Part shown: positions 1-8,501 of the stretch, in pieces
How positions within the stretch are numbered: position 1 is the stretch's first letter
Layout: every line of letters starts with the position of its first letter
Assembly (NCBI GenBank): GCA_902779675.1
Contig: CACZCK010000010.1
Location: 1 to 64,000 of the forward strand
Direction of reading: 5' to 3'
Length of the DNA: 64,000 nucleotides
Origin: an uncultured Coriobacteriaceae bacterium
GTDB taxonomy: Bacteria > Actinomycetota > Coriobacteriia > Coriobacteriales > Atopobiaceae
The notes under the pieces: model-generated
Database searches by the model: none
Seen by the model: the letters and a program-made list of their open reading frames with translations, nothing else
Told to the model about the DNA's origin: nothing
Position numbers and translations under genes: made by a program

Positions 1-7
1 AATGCAA

Positions 8-84
8 TGGCGGGATGTAAGGGACTTGAACCCTCGACCTCCGACGTGACAGGCCGGCGCTCTAACCAGCTGAGCTAACACCCC
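8..84 (-). tRNA. tRNA-Asp (GTC), CCA encoded
   Basis: On the minus strand the segment folds as a cloverleaf. The seven-base acceptor stem GGGGTGT pairs with ACATCCC, the anticodon loop reads CTGTCAC giving anticodon GTC, and the T loop is GGTTCAAGT. The discriminator base is G, and a genomically encoded CCA follows at positions 10-8. It decodes aspartate codons. It lies just downstream of the recR-cluster terminator and could have its own promoter in the 62-base gap. Confidence 0.93.
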
Positions 85-145
85 GTTCATCTGGTGCAAG
101 GGATATTCTACACAGGGTATCCCACTCTTGTCTAGTAGCAATTTG

Positions 146-179
146 AAAAAAATTGCCCCGACCGTTTGGGTCGGGGCAA
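146..179 (-). terminator. Rho-independent terminator of the dnaX-recR cluster
   Basis: A perfect 11-bp stem (153-163 with 169-179) with a five-base loop is followed on the minus strand by seven T residues (146-152 read as A on the plus strand). It sits 20 bases beyond the stop of the membrane protein gene and closes the leftward cluster. Confidence 0.9.
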
Positions 180-198
180 CCGGCTCGCACAATGGCCG

Positions 199-1140
199 TT
201 AGACCAGAGATACCGTCATGTTCTCGCCCGCGGCGGTCGTGATGTGAATCGCGTCGCCCTCGAGCGTGGCCTCGGTAATCTCGCCCTCACCGATGATCGG
301 GTTGCCTTCCGCATCGGTCACTTGCTGCGTCACGCCACCAAGTGGATAGGCGATGAGGTCCCATTTGCTGTCGGCCAGGTTCTCGGGAACGATAAACACC
401 ATGTCGTGCAGGATCAGGCTGACGGGCTTGCCCTGAAGCTCGCAGAGCACCGACGAGCTCTCCGACCCCTCGGTCGTGCTCGTGAGCGCATAGACGCCAT
501 CGGACAGCTCGGTCAGAGCGTACGTCGTGCCACGATACTCGATGCCCTCCCCGATACCAGCCTGCGTCTGCTCGGCCACGGGCTTCTCGTCGGCATGCTC
601 GACCGACGTCAGCGCGCGCACGATCAGCCAACCCACGATGGACACCATGATCAGCGCCGCCACGCCAAGCGCCACAAAGACGCGCTTATTGGACTGGACC
701 TCCACGTCGCGATGCTCGACGCGCGGACGACCGGCGCTGCTCATGCGCACGGCCTCGACCGGGCGAGCGCTCTGAGCCCTGAACGACGCAGCCTGGCTGG
801 CATTGGCGCGCGTGGTAACACGAGCGCCCTCGGACGCGTTGATGCGACGGAACGAGCCCGTCTCCTCCGGGTCCACGTCGATGGGCCTGGGAGCATTGCC
901 CATGCTGGTTTCCTGGTCGCCATCAGAGACGGGTACCAGGTCGGGAATGGGCGACGCCTCGCGCTGCGGTGCGGCGGTCTGCGGGACGCTGGCCTGCGGC
1001 ACAGCCTCAACTTGCTCCGAAACGGGCGTCGGCAGCTCCTCGCTGAGGGAGTCTGCCTCTGCGACGCGCGGCGCGGCATGCCTTCCCGCCGCCGCATGGC
1101 GGCCGTGACGCGGCGCCTGGTATTCTTCTTCCTGTGCCAT
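199..1140 (-). CDS. Single-pass membrane protein, unknown function
   Basis: This 313-residue protein has no family that I recognise. Residues 1-150 are a polar, Ala/Pro/Glu-rich stretch without predicted hydrophobic segments, probably disordered and cytoplasmic. One membrane helix lies at about 154-176, preceded by NKR. Residues 185-313 form a beta-rich, probably extracytoplasmic domain that ends in MTVSLV. The ATG at 1140 follows a GAGGGGGAG ribosome site. It is the last gene of the dnaX-ybaB-recR cluster, 33 bases after recR, and is followed by a strong terminator. The position suggests co-transcription but says nothing about function. Confidence 0.75.
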   Translation of the reverse strand: MAQEEEYQAPRHGRHAAAGRHAAPRVAEADSLSEELPTPVSEQVEAVPQASVPQTAAPQREASPIPDLVPVSDGDQETSMGNAPRPIDVDPEETGSFRRINASEGARVTTRANASQAASFRAQSARPVEAVRMSSAGRPRVEHRDVEVQSNKRVFVALGVAALIMVSIVGWLIVRALTSVEHADEKPVAEQTQAGIGEGIEYRGTTYALTELSDGVYALTSTTEGSESSSVLCELQGKPVSLILHDMVFIVPENLADSKWDLIAYPLGGVTQQVTDAEGNPIIGEGEITEATLEGDAIHITTAAGENMTVSLV

Positions 1141-1173
1141 AGACTCCCCCTCTAGATTGCCTAGGCTTCCATG

Positions 1174-1791
1174 CTACACCCTACGACGCGCCTCGATGGC
1201 CCGGCCCAGGGTAACTTCGTCAGCGTACTCAAGGTCACCGCCCACGGGCAGCCCGCTTGCCAACCTCGACACGCTCACACCCAGCGGGTTGATGGTCCGC
1301 GCGAGGTAGGTGGCCGTGGTCTCTCCCTCCACGTCGGGGTTGGTCGCCAAGATAACCTCCTCGACCTCGCCCGATGCAAGCCGCTGCAGCAGCTCGCGCA
1401 CGTGCAACTGCTCGGGCCCGATCTTATCCATGGGCGATATGACACCACCCAGCACGTGATACAACCCGTGGTAGACGCCCGTCTTTTCGATAGCTGCCAC
1501 GTCGCGCGGCTCACTGACCACGCAGATCGACGTGCGGTCGCGATGCGAGTCGGCGCAAATGTCGCAGGTGTCGCGCGTGGCGTACGAGAAGCAGATAGGG
1601 CAAAAGTGCACCTGCCGCTTGACCTCGATGATGGCATCGGAGAGGCGGCGGGCCTCCTCGATGTCGGCCTCGAGCAGGTGGTAGGCGATGCGCTGCGCCG
1701 ACTTGGGGCCGATGCCTGGCAGCCTGCCCAACTCGTCGAGCAGGCGCTGCAGGGCCCGCCCGTCGCTCGTGGTGGGATCGAAAGCCGCCAT
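1174..1791 (-). CDS. recR: Recombination mediator protein RecR
   Basis: RecR acts with RecF and RecO to load RecA on gapped single-stranded DNA. The 205-residue length is typical. A helix-hairpin-helix segment with GIGPK is at 27-31, and the four-cysteine zinc finger is C64, C67, C76 and C79. A Toprim domain follows from about residue 87 (VVSEPRD), and the C-terminus carries the family sequence ASGLPVGGDLEYAD. The start is three bases from the ybaB stop, so the two are probably translationally coupled. The dnaX-ybaB-recR order is widespread in bacteria. Confidence 0.97.
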   Translation of the reverse strand: MAAFDPTTSDGRALQRLLDELGRLPGIGPKSAQRIAYHLLEADIEEARRLSDAIIEVKRQVHFCPICFSYATRDTCDICADSHRDRTSICVVSEPRDVAAIEKTGVYHGLYHVLGGVISPMDKIGPEQLHVRELLQRLASGEVEEVILATNPDVEGETTATYLARTINPLGVSVSRLASGLPVGGDLEYADEVTLGRAIEARRRV

Positions 1792-1794
1792 GGC

Positions 1795-2118
1795 CTAGAA
1801 CATCCCCGGCATGCCCGGCATGTTCATGCCACCAGTCACAGCGCCGAGCTGGCGGTTGGTGACCTCCTGGGCACGTGCAAGCATCTCGTTGACGGCGGCG
1901 AGGACGGTGTCCTGCAGCATCTCGGCGTCCTCCTCGTCGAGGCCGATCTGGGACCCGTCGATCTGGATGGCGCGAATCTCGCCGTCCGCGGTACCACTAA
2001 CCGTGACCATCCCACCTCCGGCAGAGGCAGAGACCTCGATCTCGCTCAGCTCGGCCTGAGCCCTCTCCAGCTGGCGCTGCATCTTCTGCGCCTGCTTCAT
2101 CATCTGCTGCATGTTCAT
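1795..2118 (-). CDS. YbaB/EbfC family nucleoid-associated protein
   Basis: This 107-residue protein matches the small DNA-binding YbaB/EbfC family. It opens with MNMQQMMKQAQKMQRQLERA, an amphipathic coiled helix, followed by a central strand region with the family pattern VTVSGTADGEIRAIQID. The C-terminal helix ends in a Met/Gly-rich tail (GGMNMPGMPGMF). Family members bind DNA as dimers and are thought to shape the nucleoid. It lies between dnaX and recR, 36 bases after the dnaX stop, in the usual gene order. Confidence 0.95.
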   Translation of the reverse strand: MNMQQMMKQAQKMQRQLERAQAELSEIEVSASAGGGMVTVSGTADGEIRAIQIDGSQIGLDEEDAEMLQDTVLAAVNEMLARAQEVTNRQLGAVTGGMNMPGMPGMF

Positions 2119-2154
2119 GGTGCATCCTTCCTGTGCCGCCTGGGCGGCTCGTCT

Positions 2155-4899
2155 CTAGTCTTCGTCGTCGTAGTCGGCGTCGTCTACCGGCTCCTCGGCA
2201 TATTCGCTCTCGATCTGGTCCTCGTCCTCGATGTCGGCCGGCACGTCCTCGTCCTCTTCTGGCGTCTCGGCGATATAGGTGACTCCCTCGCCAAAGATGT
2301 CGTTCATCATGACCACGAGGTCGGCGGGGATCCCGCCAGCGCGGCGAGAGGCGCGCTTTGGCTTGGGCTTCTCCTGCGGCGCAGGCGCGGGTTCGGGCTC
2401 GGGCTCGGGCACTGGTGCGGGTTCGGGCTCCAGCTGCGGTGCGGGCGTTGGCTCGGGTGCCGGCTGGGACTGCGGTTGGGGCACAGGGCCAGGTGTGGTC
2501 ACCGGTGCGGGCGTGGGCTCGGCCTGACGAGGGGCCTCAACCTGCATCGCGGAAGCTGGCGCCGGATTGGGTGCCGGAGCCTGTCGCATGGGCTGATGCT
2601 GAGGCGCAGGCGCAGGCTGCTGAGGCAGCGAGGCAATGCCGCCGAGCGGCTCGAATGAGAGGTCCTCCTCGTAGGGAGAGGCATCGAAGTCATCATAGGG
2701 GACCGCATCATCGTCCAGCGGAACGGGATCCCAAGGAGCGGGATAGCTCGGCGCGGCCTGCTGAGGCTGCGCGGCAGGAACGACCTGTTGCGCCGATGGC
2801 GCAGCTGGCGCAGGCTGCGGGGTTTGCGCAGGCTGCGGAGCAGCAGTCACCTGCTGTTGCGCAGAAGGTGCCTGCGTGGCCCGCCTCTTAGGCTGCCGAG
2901 GCTGTGTGGGAGTCGTCGCAACCTGTGATTGTGTCTCAGGACGGGCGGGAGCCACAGGCTGCTGCACCACCCGAGGCTCGGGCTGCGCGAGCTGCTGCGC
3001 TGCCGGCGCCGGCGCGGCAGCCGGCGCAGCGCCGCCATTGGCAAAGCGCGTCTTGCGATGCCCAAACACGGCCTCGATCACCGGGTCCACATTGGCCCGC
3101 ACGTCGGCGCGCTCGAGCATGCGACAGGCAAAGTTGGAGCCCTTGGGCAGCGAGACGGTCAGGCTCTCGCCATCGTCCGACACGATGGTCGACTGCATCA
3201 GCAGCGAACCATGCTGTGGATGAGAGGCCAGCAGGGTGTCGACAACCTGCTTCCAGCGCCGCTGAAGCTCGCCCATGTCGCGCACAGCCCCCGTCGAAGT
3301 AAGCGACGCGGATTGCTGCCGCGCCGGTGTGGGTTGCTGGACTGGTTTAGGCTGATGTGCCAGCTGCGCCGCGGACATCGACCGAGCTGCAGGTATGGGT
3401 TGCGACGCAGGCACCGGCTGGGGCACGGGCGCCTGCGTGGGCTGCGGCGCGACAGAACGGGCAGGAGCCTCTGCCACCGGTACCTGCTGCGGTTGCGCCT
3501 GCACGGGACGCTCTGCGCGGCTCTGCTGCACCTGCGGAGTGTCCTGCTTGGTCTCAGGAGCATGGGGCGCCGGGGACTGCGCGCGCTGCGACTCTGGTGC
3601 TTTCTGAGGCTGAGGGGCAGCCTGTGACGCGGGTGCCGTCTGCGCAGGTTTGGGTGCCTGCTCAGGAGCCGTGCGCGGAGCACGCTCCCCCTGCGGTGCA
3701 GGTCGCACGGCCGGCTCCTCGGCAGCCCGGCGGGCCCCAGGCACCGCGAGCGCCACCACCTGGCGCTCCAGCGTGGCCACGCGGTCCGCCAGCGCCTCGA
3801 GCGTGAGCTCGGATTGCGGACGTGCGATCTTGGTGAGTGCCACCTCCAGCACCAGTCGCTGGTTGGTTGCCACGCGCATCTCGGTAGAGGCATCAGAGAG
3901 CAGCGACAGCGCGCGTGACACGCGATCCACCGAACCAAACGCCTGCGCCTCTCGCGAGATGGCAGGCAGCTCGTCGTCGGAGGCGGTCACAATGCCCGAC
4001 GAGGCGCCAATGGCGGCGACCACGTACACGTCACGCAGACGCGCGGCCAGCGCACGAGTAAACTGCAGCAGGTCGCGGCCAACCTCAACCAGGCTCTCAA
4101 CCTGGGCAAAGAGCGTGGGCACGTCGCGTTGCGCCATGGCCAGCGACATGCGCTCGAGCGTCGAAGCTGACACCTCGCCCAGCACGTCGCGCGCCACGTC
4201 GACGCTAATGGTCCCTCCGCCCGAAACCGAAAGCTGCTCGAGCTCGCTGATGGCGTCGCGCATGCCGCCTCGGGCGTGGCGCACCACCAGCTCGAGCGCC
4301 TCGGGGTCGTAGCCAAAGCCCTCGCGCTCGCAGATGTAGGCCAGACGTCCCTGGATGTCGGCGTTGCCGATGGCATGGAAGTCAAAGCGCTGCACGCGGC
4401 TGAGGATGGTCTCGGGAATCTTTTGCGGGTCGGTGGTGCACAGCACGAAGACCACGTGTGCGGGAGGCTCCTCCAGCGTCTTGAGCAGCGCGTTGAACGC
4501 TGCCGTTGTGAGCATGTGCACCTCGTCGATGATGTACATCTTGTAGCGTGCGCGCACGGGGGCAAAGCTTACGCGACTGATGATCTCGTCGCGCACGTTG
4601 TCGACGCCCGTGCGACTCGCCGCATCGAGCTCGTAGACATCGGGATGCTCGCCCGCGGCAATGAGACGGCACTGCTCGCAGGTGCCGTCGGGCAAATGGC
4701 CCTCGCCCTGCTCGCACATGAGCGCCTTGGCAAGCAGGCGCGCCATGGTGGTCTTGCCCGTACCGCGCGGTCCGCAGAACAGGTACGCATGGCTGGTACG
4801 ACCCTCCATGACGGCGTGCTCCAGCGTAGTGACCACATGCGTCTGGCCAACGACGTCGGCAAAGGTCTGTGGGCGATATTTGGTGTACAGCGATTCCAT
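2155..4899 (-). CDS. dnaX: DNA polymerase III subunit gamma/tau
   Basis: This is the clamp-loader ATPase of the replicative polymerase. Residues 1-370 are a standard DnaX motor: Walker A GPRGTGKT at 43-50, zinc-binding cysteines including C62, C74 and C77, and Walker B IIDEVHML at 123-130. The 914-residue length is well above the common 550-700. The excess is Pro/Gln/Ala-rich low-complexity sequence at about 395-530 and 640-870, interrupted by a folded block at about 545-630. The C-terminus is very acidic (DDADYDDED). No programmed-frameshift site was identified. It is the first gene of the ybaB-recR cluster. Confidence 0.96.
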   Translation of the reverse strand: MESLYTKYRPQTFADVVGQTHVVTTLEHAVMEGRTSHAYLFCGPRGTGKTTMARLLAKALMCEQGEGHLPDGTCEQCRLIAAGEHPDVYELDAASRTGVDNVRDEIISRVSFAPVRARYKMYIIDEVHMLTTAAFNALLKTLEEPPAHVVFVLCTTDPQKIPETILSRVQRFDFHAIGNADIQGRLAYICEREGFGYDPEALELVVRHARGGMRDAISELEQLSVSGGGTISVDVARDVLGEVSASTLERMSLAMAQRDVPTLFAQVESLVEVGRDLLQFTRALAARLRDVYVVAAIGASSGIVTASDDELPAISREAQAFGSVDRVSRALSLLSDASTEMRVATNQRLVLEVALTKIARPQSELTLEALADRVATLERQVVALAVPGARRAAEEPAVRPAPQGERAPRTAPEQAPKPAQTAPASQAAPQPQKAPESQRAQSPAPHAPETKQDTPQVQQSRAERPVQAQPQQVPVAEAPARSVAPQPTQAPVPQPVPASQPIPAARSMSAAQLAHQPKPVQQPTPARQQSASLTSTGAVRDMGELQRRWKQVVDTLLASHPQHGSLLMQSTIVSDDGESLTVSLPKGSNFACRMLERADVRANVDPVIEAVFGHRKTRFANGGAAPAAAPAPAAQQLAQPEPRVVQQPVAPARPETQSQVATTPTQPRQPKRRATQAPSAQQQVTAAPQPAQTPQPAPAAPSAQQVVPAAQPQQAAPSYPAPWDPVPLDDDAVPYDDFDASPYEEDLSFEPLGGIASLPQQPAPAPQHQPMRQAPAPNPAPASAMQVEAPRQAEPTPAPVTTPGPVPQPQSQPAPEPTPAPQLEPEPAPVPEPEPEPAPAPQEKPKPKRASRRAGGIPADLVVMMNDIFGEGVTYIAETPEEDEDVPADIEDEDQIESEYAEEPVDDADYDDED

Positions 4900-4932
4900 C
4901 TCGTGCCTCCGTGGCGATGCGCGTGAGTCTCA

Positions 4933-4963
4933 AGTATACGGCACTGGGCGCTCACATCGTCCA
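4933..4963 (-). promoter_or_regulatory. Possible promoter of dnaX
   Basis: On the minus strand a TATACT hexamer (4933-4938) lies 34 bases before the dnaX ATG, with TGGACG (4958-4963) as a candidate -35 at a 19-base spacing. The -10 is good; the -35 match and spacing are poor. Confidence 0.35.
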
Positions 4964-4972
4964 TACGATAGC

Positions 4973-5053
4973 GGCCGGGCCGTCACCCATTGCGGATGAC
5001 GGCCCGGCCTGCCCGAGGAGGGCGCCCCGCGCGGAGGAGGGTCCGCGCGGGGC
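4973..5053 (-). terminator. Two GC-rich hairpins ending the mannose-type PTS operon
   Basis: Two strong stem-loops stand side by side: an 11-bp stem (5024-5034 with 5043-5053) and a 13-bp stem (4973-4985 with 4997-5009). Neither has a U tract on the minus strand, so they may act as a U-less terminator or as an mRNA 3' end that resists degradation. They fill the gap between the PTS operon and the dnaX promoter region. Confidence 0.55.
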
Positions 5054-5086
5054 AAGGGAAAAGGGAAGGGAGTAGGGTCAATTTGA

Positions 5087-5455
5087 TCAAGCTCTGGCTG
5101 AGCCAGACTTGGGCTCTCGCCGGGTGCTCTCCAGCGTCTCGAGCATCGCGTTGACGTTGCGACGCCCGTTGGTGATGCCCGTCCTCAGGACAAGCACGCA
5201 CACCAACGCCAATGCTCCCAGCACCGCGCCAATCACACCTGCCACCAGGCCTCCGCCTTCGGCGAAGCCCCAGTAGCCAAGCAGCGCAGCCAGAGCAAGG
5301 ACGGAGTAGGCGAGTCGCAGCCACAGCTGCAGTCGTTGAATCGCCAGTGTTTGAGCGCGAGCCTCGATCACAATCGGGTTATCCGTCTGCGACCAGGCAC
5401 GGCGATAGAGGGAGGGCTCTCCCGCCTTGCCGCGCAGCATCTCGCGAAACCCCAT
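5087..5455 (-). CDS. Small two-helix membrane protein at the end of the PTS operon
   Basis: This 122-residue protein is not one I can name. It has two hydrophobic segments, LAYSVLALAALLGYWGF and GLVAGVIGAVLGALALVCVLV, flanked by charged termini; the N-terminus contains LYRRAWSQTDNP. I chose the ATG at 5455 because a GGAG site lies eight bases upstream; the GTG at 5464 overlaps that site. It begins 27 bases after the IID stop and is the last gene before the terminator hairpins, so it is probably co-expressed with the PTS. A role linked to the transporter is inference only. Confidence 0.7.
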   Translation of the reverse strand: MGFREMLRGKAGEPSLYRRAWSQTDNPIVIEARAQTLAIQRLQLWLRLAYSVLALAALLGYWGFAEGGGLVAGVIGAVLGALALVCVLVLRTGITNGRRNVNAMLETLESTRREPKSGSARA

Positions 5456-5482
5456 CTCGCCCACTCCGTCCTGAACTCGTGC

Positions 5483-6313
5483 CTAGTAGGACAGGCCCGG
5501 GTCGAAGAAGCCAAGCAGAACGCCCACGAGAGCCACGATCACGAGCAGGCCCATGACGACGGTCGGCGACATCTTGCGCTTGGTCATGAGGTACCAGCAC
5601 AGCCACACGAAGAAGATGTTGAGGAACTTCGGGAAGATGGAGTCGAGCGTGTCCTGCAGGACCAGGCTGCTATCGGCAGAGAACTGCACGGTGAGGGCGG
5701 TGGTGATGTTGATCCACGTGGCGGCAACGGCACCGATGACCATGGTGCCGACCATGACGATGGAGTCACGCAGGGCTGCGGACTGCGGACCGACGAGGGC
5801 CTCGACGGCGGAGCCACCGAGCTCATAGCCCTGGTCGAAGGCGAACTTCATGCCAAAGTACATGGCGAGGTTCCACGCGACGATGTAGAACAGGGGGCCG
5901 AGCACGCTGCCACCGTTGGACAGGCCCAGGGCGATGCCCAGCAGGATGGGGATGAAGGTGCCGACGATGATGGAGTCGCCAAGGCCGGCAAGCGGGCCCA
6001 TCAGGCCGGCGCGGATGCCGTTGATGGTGTCGTCATCGAGGGGCTCGCCGTTGGCGCGGGCCTCCTCGAGGCCGACAGTCAGGCCCACGACCATGGTGCC
6101 GATCTGGGGCTCGGTGTTGAAGAACGTGCGATACGTGCTGAGGTACTTGACCTTCTCCTCGTCGGTGTCATAGAGCTCGTCGACGACGGGCAGCATGGCG
6201 GCAAGGTAGCCAAAGGTCTGCATGTGCTCCTGCGAGAAGCAGGTAAGGTTGCCGTAGATCCAGCGAAGGAACGCGCTCTTGCGCGCGGCAGCGGAGACTT
6301 TCTTCTCAGCCAT
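5483..6313 (-). CDS. PTS mannose/fructose/sorbose family IID component
   Basis: IID and IIC together form the membrane channel of mannose-family phosphotransferase systems. The 276-residue protein begins with a hydrophilic domain containing FSQEHMQTFGYLAAMLPV, a signature region of IID proteins, then a glycine-rich MGPLAGLGDSIIVGTFIPIL and several C-terminal hydrophobic segments. The ATG lies two bases after the IIC stop with its Shine-Dalgarno GAGGAGG inside the end of IIC, which points to translational coupling. The substrate cannot be read from sequence; mannose, fructose, sorbose or amino sugars are all possible. Confidence 0.95.
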   Translation of the reverse strand: MAEKKVSAAARKSAFLRWIYGNLTCFSQEHMQTFGYLAAMLPVVDELYDTDEEKVKYLSTYRTFFNTEPQIGTMVVGLTVGLEEARANGEPLDDDTINGIRAGLMGPLAGLGDSIIVGTFIPILLGIALGLSNGGSVLGPLFYIVAWNLAMYFGMKFAFDQGYELGGSAVEALVGPQSAALRDSIVMVGTMVIGAVAATWINITTALTVQFSADSSLVLQDTLDSIFPKFLNIFFVWLCWYLMTKRKMSPTVVMGLLVIVALVGVLLGFFDPGLSY

Positions 6314-6315
6314 GA

Positions 6316-7182
6316 TTAGATGTCCTCCTCTTCCTCATCGTCGAAAGCTGCGGCGCCTGCGGCAGCGACGGCGGGACGGGCGAGCTTGAGCTGCTCGATC
6401 TTGAAGTTGACCAGGGCGAAGAACACGGCGATGACGGCCGAGCAGATGAGGTTGCAGCCCATGACCGCGGCCAGGATGAAGCCGAAGGCGAAGGTGACCC
6501 AGTCGAGCGGCTTCTGGATGACCTGCTTGCACAGGATGGCGATACCGACGGCGGGAAGCAGGGAGCCGACCGTGAACAGCGTCTTCATGGCGACGCCGTC
6601 CATGGGCAGGTAGTCCTTCATCAGCGTGACCATCGACTCACCGGCGAGGCAGATGACGACGGTGGGGATGAAGGAGAATGCGATGTGGCTGACCCAGGGC
6701 AGAACGAAGTCGACCATGGGGATGGTCTTCTTGATGGTCTGCCAGTTGCCACCGTCCATGGCCTTCCAGCCGATGCCCTGCCACACGAGGTTGAGGGTAG
6801 CGGTGCCATAGAACAGAACGGTGCCGAGAGTACCAACGGCAGCACCGAGGGAGGCGGCGAGACCAGAGGCGGCCTCAGAGTTGGGGTCGAGGCCCTGGGC
6901 ACGGATGGCCAGGATGGCCAGAGGGATGCCGATGTAGGTGACGGCACGCACGTCAGCGGAGACAGTGCCGCCGGGGGTGACCAGCGCGATGTAGACCAGC
7001 TGGATGGCAGCGCCGACGATAATGCCGGTCTGAATGTCGCCAAGGATGAGGCCGACGACCAGGCCACCCACCAGCGGGCGTCCGAGCGTGTAGTTACCGA
7101 TGGTGGTGCCGCCCATACCCGGCAGAGATGCCAGGCAGGCGAACAGGCCAAGCAGGATGGCCTGAACCATAGAAATACCCAT
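6316..7182 (-). CDS. PTS mannose/fructose/sorbose family IIC component
   Basis: This 288-residue integral membrane protein opens with MGISMVQAILLGLFACLASL and contains GGTTIGNYTLGRPLVGGLVV, typical of the EII-Sor IIC family. Several hydrophobic helices follow, and the C-terminal tail is very acidic (DDEEEEDI). A TAGGAGGAG ribosome site precedes the ATG. It is 104 bases downstream of IIB across a strong intercistronic hairpin, and it nearly abuts IID. Confidence 0.95.
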   Translation of the reverse strand: MGISMVQAILLGLFACLASLPGMGGTTIGNYTLGRPLVGGLVVGLILGDIQTGIIVGAAIQLVYIALVTPGGTVSADVRAVTYIGIPLAILAIRAQGLDPNSEAASGLAASLGAAVGTLGTVLFYGTATLNLVWQGIGWKAMDGGNWQTIKKTIPMVDFVLPWVSHIAFSFIPTVVICLAGESMVTLMKDYLPMDGVAMKTLFTVGSLLPAVGIAILCKQVIQKPLDWVTFAFGFILAAVMGCNLICSAVIAVFFALVNFKIEQLKLARPAVAAAGAAAFDDEEEEDI

Positions 7183-7234
7183 GGAACTCCTCCTAACGTA
7201 TACTTACTTGCAGAAGGGTCACGCGACCCTCCCC

Positions 7235-7274
7235 ACACCCATGGGCGCGCCCACCAAGCTGGGCCCATGGGTGT
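7235..7274 (-). promoter_or_regulatory. Intercistronic stem-loop between IIB and IIC
   Basis: A 12-bp perfect stem (7235-7246 with 7263-7274) with a 16-base loop lies between the IIB and IIC genes. There is no U tract in the leftward direction, so it is more likely to stabilise or partly terminate the operon mRNA than to end it. Confidence 0.6.
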
Positions 7275-7286
7275 TTTTGGGCTGAG

Positions 7287-7784
7287 TTACTTAACGTCGA
7301 ACTGGCCGCGGAACTTGGGCCACTCGCCGATCGAGGTCTCCTTGACCAGAGCGAACTCGACGGTGTAGCCGGCCTTGGTCATGTCCTCGAAGGCCTGAGC
7401 CTCCTCGGCGGTGATCGACTGGTTGTTGCCGAGCTTCACGGTGCCGGGACGGTCGTTGCAGGGACCGACGATGACGCGCTTGACATCGGAGGGCTTGAAG
7501 CCGAAGTCGACCAGGATCTCCTTCATGTCGAGCGGGTTCTTGGTGATCAGGAAGTACTTGGTCTTGCTGGCGAGCACCTTCTCGGCGCTCTCCTTGAAGT
7601 GGTCCATCGTCCAGACGAAGATCTTCTTGTCGGGAGCGGCGCCCTTGTAGGCGGCCTTCAGCACGGGATTGCTGGCGGCCACGTCGTTGACGGCGATGAT
7701 GCCGTCGCAGGGGTACTCGATGCTCCAGCGGGTGACAGTCTGGCCGTGGATCATGCGGTCGTCAATACGTACGAACGAAATCAT
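7287..7784 (-). CDS. PTS mannose/fructose/sorbose family IIB component
   Basis: IIB accepts phosphate from IIA and passes it to the sugar as it enters through IIC/IID. The 165-residue protein starts MISFVRIDDRMIHGQ, with the phospho-accepting histidine at position 13 in the canonical DDRMIHGQ motif. Length and the downstream VNDVAASNP segment match the family. IIA is encoded separately 61 bases upstream, rather than fused as in E. coli ManX. Confidence 0.96.
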   Translation of the reverse strand: MISFVRIDDRMIHGQTVTRWSIEYPCDGIIAVNDVAASNPVLKAAYKGAAPDKKIFVWTMDHFKESAEKVLASKTKYFLITKNPLDMKEILVDFGFKPSDVKRVIVGPCNDRPGTVKLGNNQSITAEEAQAFEDMTKAGYTVEFALVKETSIGEWPKFRGQFDVK

Positions 7785-7845
7785 GCTTCTCTTCCTTCCC
7801 TATCGAACTCAAGGCCAGTCCTTGGGACTGGTCCCTTGTACCTAC

Positions 7846-8280
7846 CTACAGATCCTCTTCGTCCTCATCGTCATCGAGAGCGAGTTCGACCTTGCGGACG
7901 CCCTCCTTCGCCTCGGTGATGACGTTCTGGACGAGGGTCTCGTCGTCGAGGCCGTCCTCGATGGCCATAAGCGCGCTGATCGCCATGGGCAGGGAGAGGC
8001 CGCCAAACGCGATGGTCTTGGCGAGCAGGCCCTGCTCGGTGAGCGTGTTGAGCGTGTTAGTGAGAGGGGATCCACCCATGATGTCGCCCAGGACGACGAC
8101 GGAGTCGTCGGCGGTGATCGGGGCGATGACCTCGCGCAGCTTCTCGACGAAGGCATCGGCAGAGACGCCGTCCTCCATTGAGTAGCTCAGCACGTTGTCG
8201 CGGTCGCCCAGGAGCATGCGGATGACGCTGTGCACGCCGGGAGCCATGGTGCCGTGACTAACCAGAAGCAGGTAACGCAT
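7846..8280 (-). CDS. PTS mannose/fructose-type IIA component
   Basis: IIA takes phosphate from HPr and gives it to IIB. The 144-residue protein begins MRYLLLVSHGTMAPG, with the active-site histidine at position 9, and includes the conserved GDIMGGSPLTNTL region. I chose the ATG at 8280 because AGGAAAGGGG precedes it and the phosphorylation motif is then correctly N-terminal; a longer frame continues upstream to 8406 without a ribosome site. The C-terminal tail is acidic (DDDEDEEDL). It is the first gene of the leftward PTS operon. Confidence 0.94.
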   Translation of the reverse strand: MRYLLLVSHGTMAPGVHSVIRMLLGDRDNVLSYSMEDGVSADAFVEKLREVIAPITADDSVVVLGDIMGGSPLTNTLNTLTEQGLLAKTIAFGGLSLPMAISALMAIEDGLDDETLVQNVITEAKEGVRKVELALDDDEDEEDL

Positions 8281-8338
8281 GTGGTTATCCCCTTTCCTCT
8301 CTACGGCCGGTTTTAAGCCAAAATCGGTCAAATTCCGT

Positions 8339-8361
8339 CTTGTTCGATAGTCCAGAACAAG
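8339..8361. promoter_or_regulatory. Inverted repeat in the PTS/AraC divergent promoter region
   Basis: A perfect 7-bp inverted repeat, CTTGTTC with GAACAAG, is separated by nine bases. It lies in the 221-base gap between the PTS operon and the divergent regulator gene. A second short repeat, GGTAT-4-ATACC, is at 8434-8447. Either could bind the regulator; this is inference from position. Confidence 0.4.
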
Positions 8362-8501
8362 CCCTTTACCTGCGGCCTTACAAACCATGCCACGTACTGA
8401 ATCCAACTGTGATGGAATTATGAATTCGACTAAGGTATTGAGATACCAAGCGTGTTACCAGTTTTTTCAGATTTGCGCTCAGCCGCTGCAGAGGAGTGTC
8501 C

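Noticed and set aside
4900..5086. SRP (4.5S) RNA upstream of dnaX, as in some Firmicutes
   Set aside because: The GC-rich hairpins lack the conserved GGAA-loop and AGCA core of SRP RNA.
8496..8501. GTG start for the AraC-type regulator
   Set aside because: It overlaps the GAGGAG ribosome site that serves the ATG at 8502.
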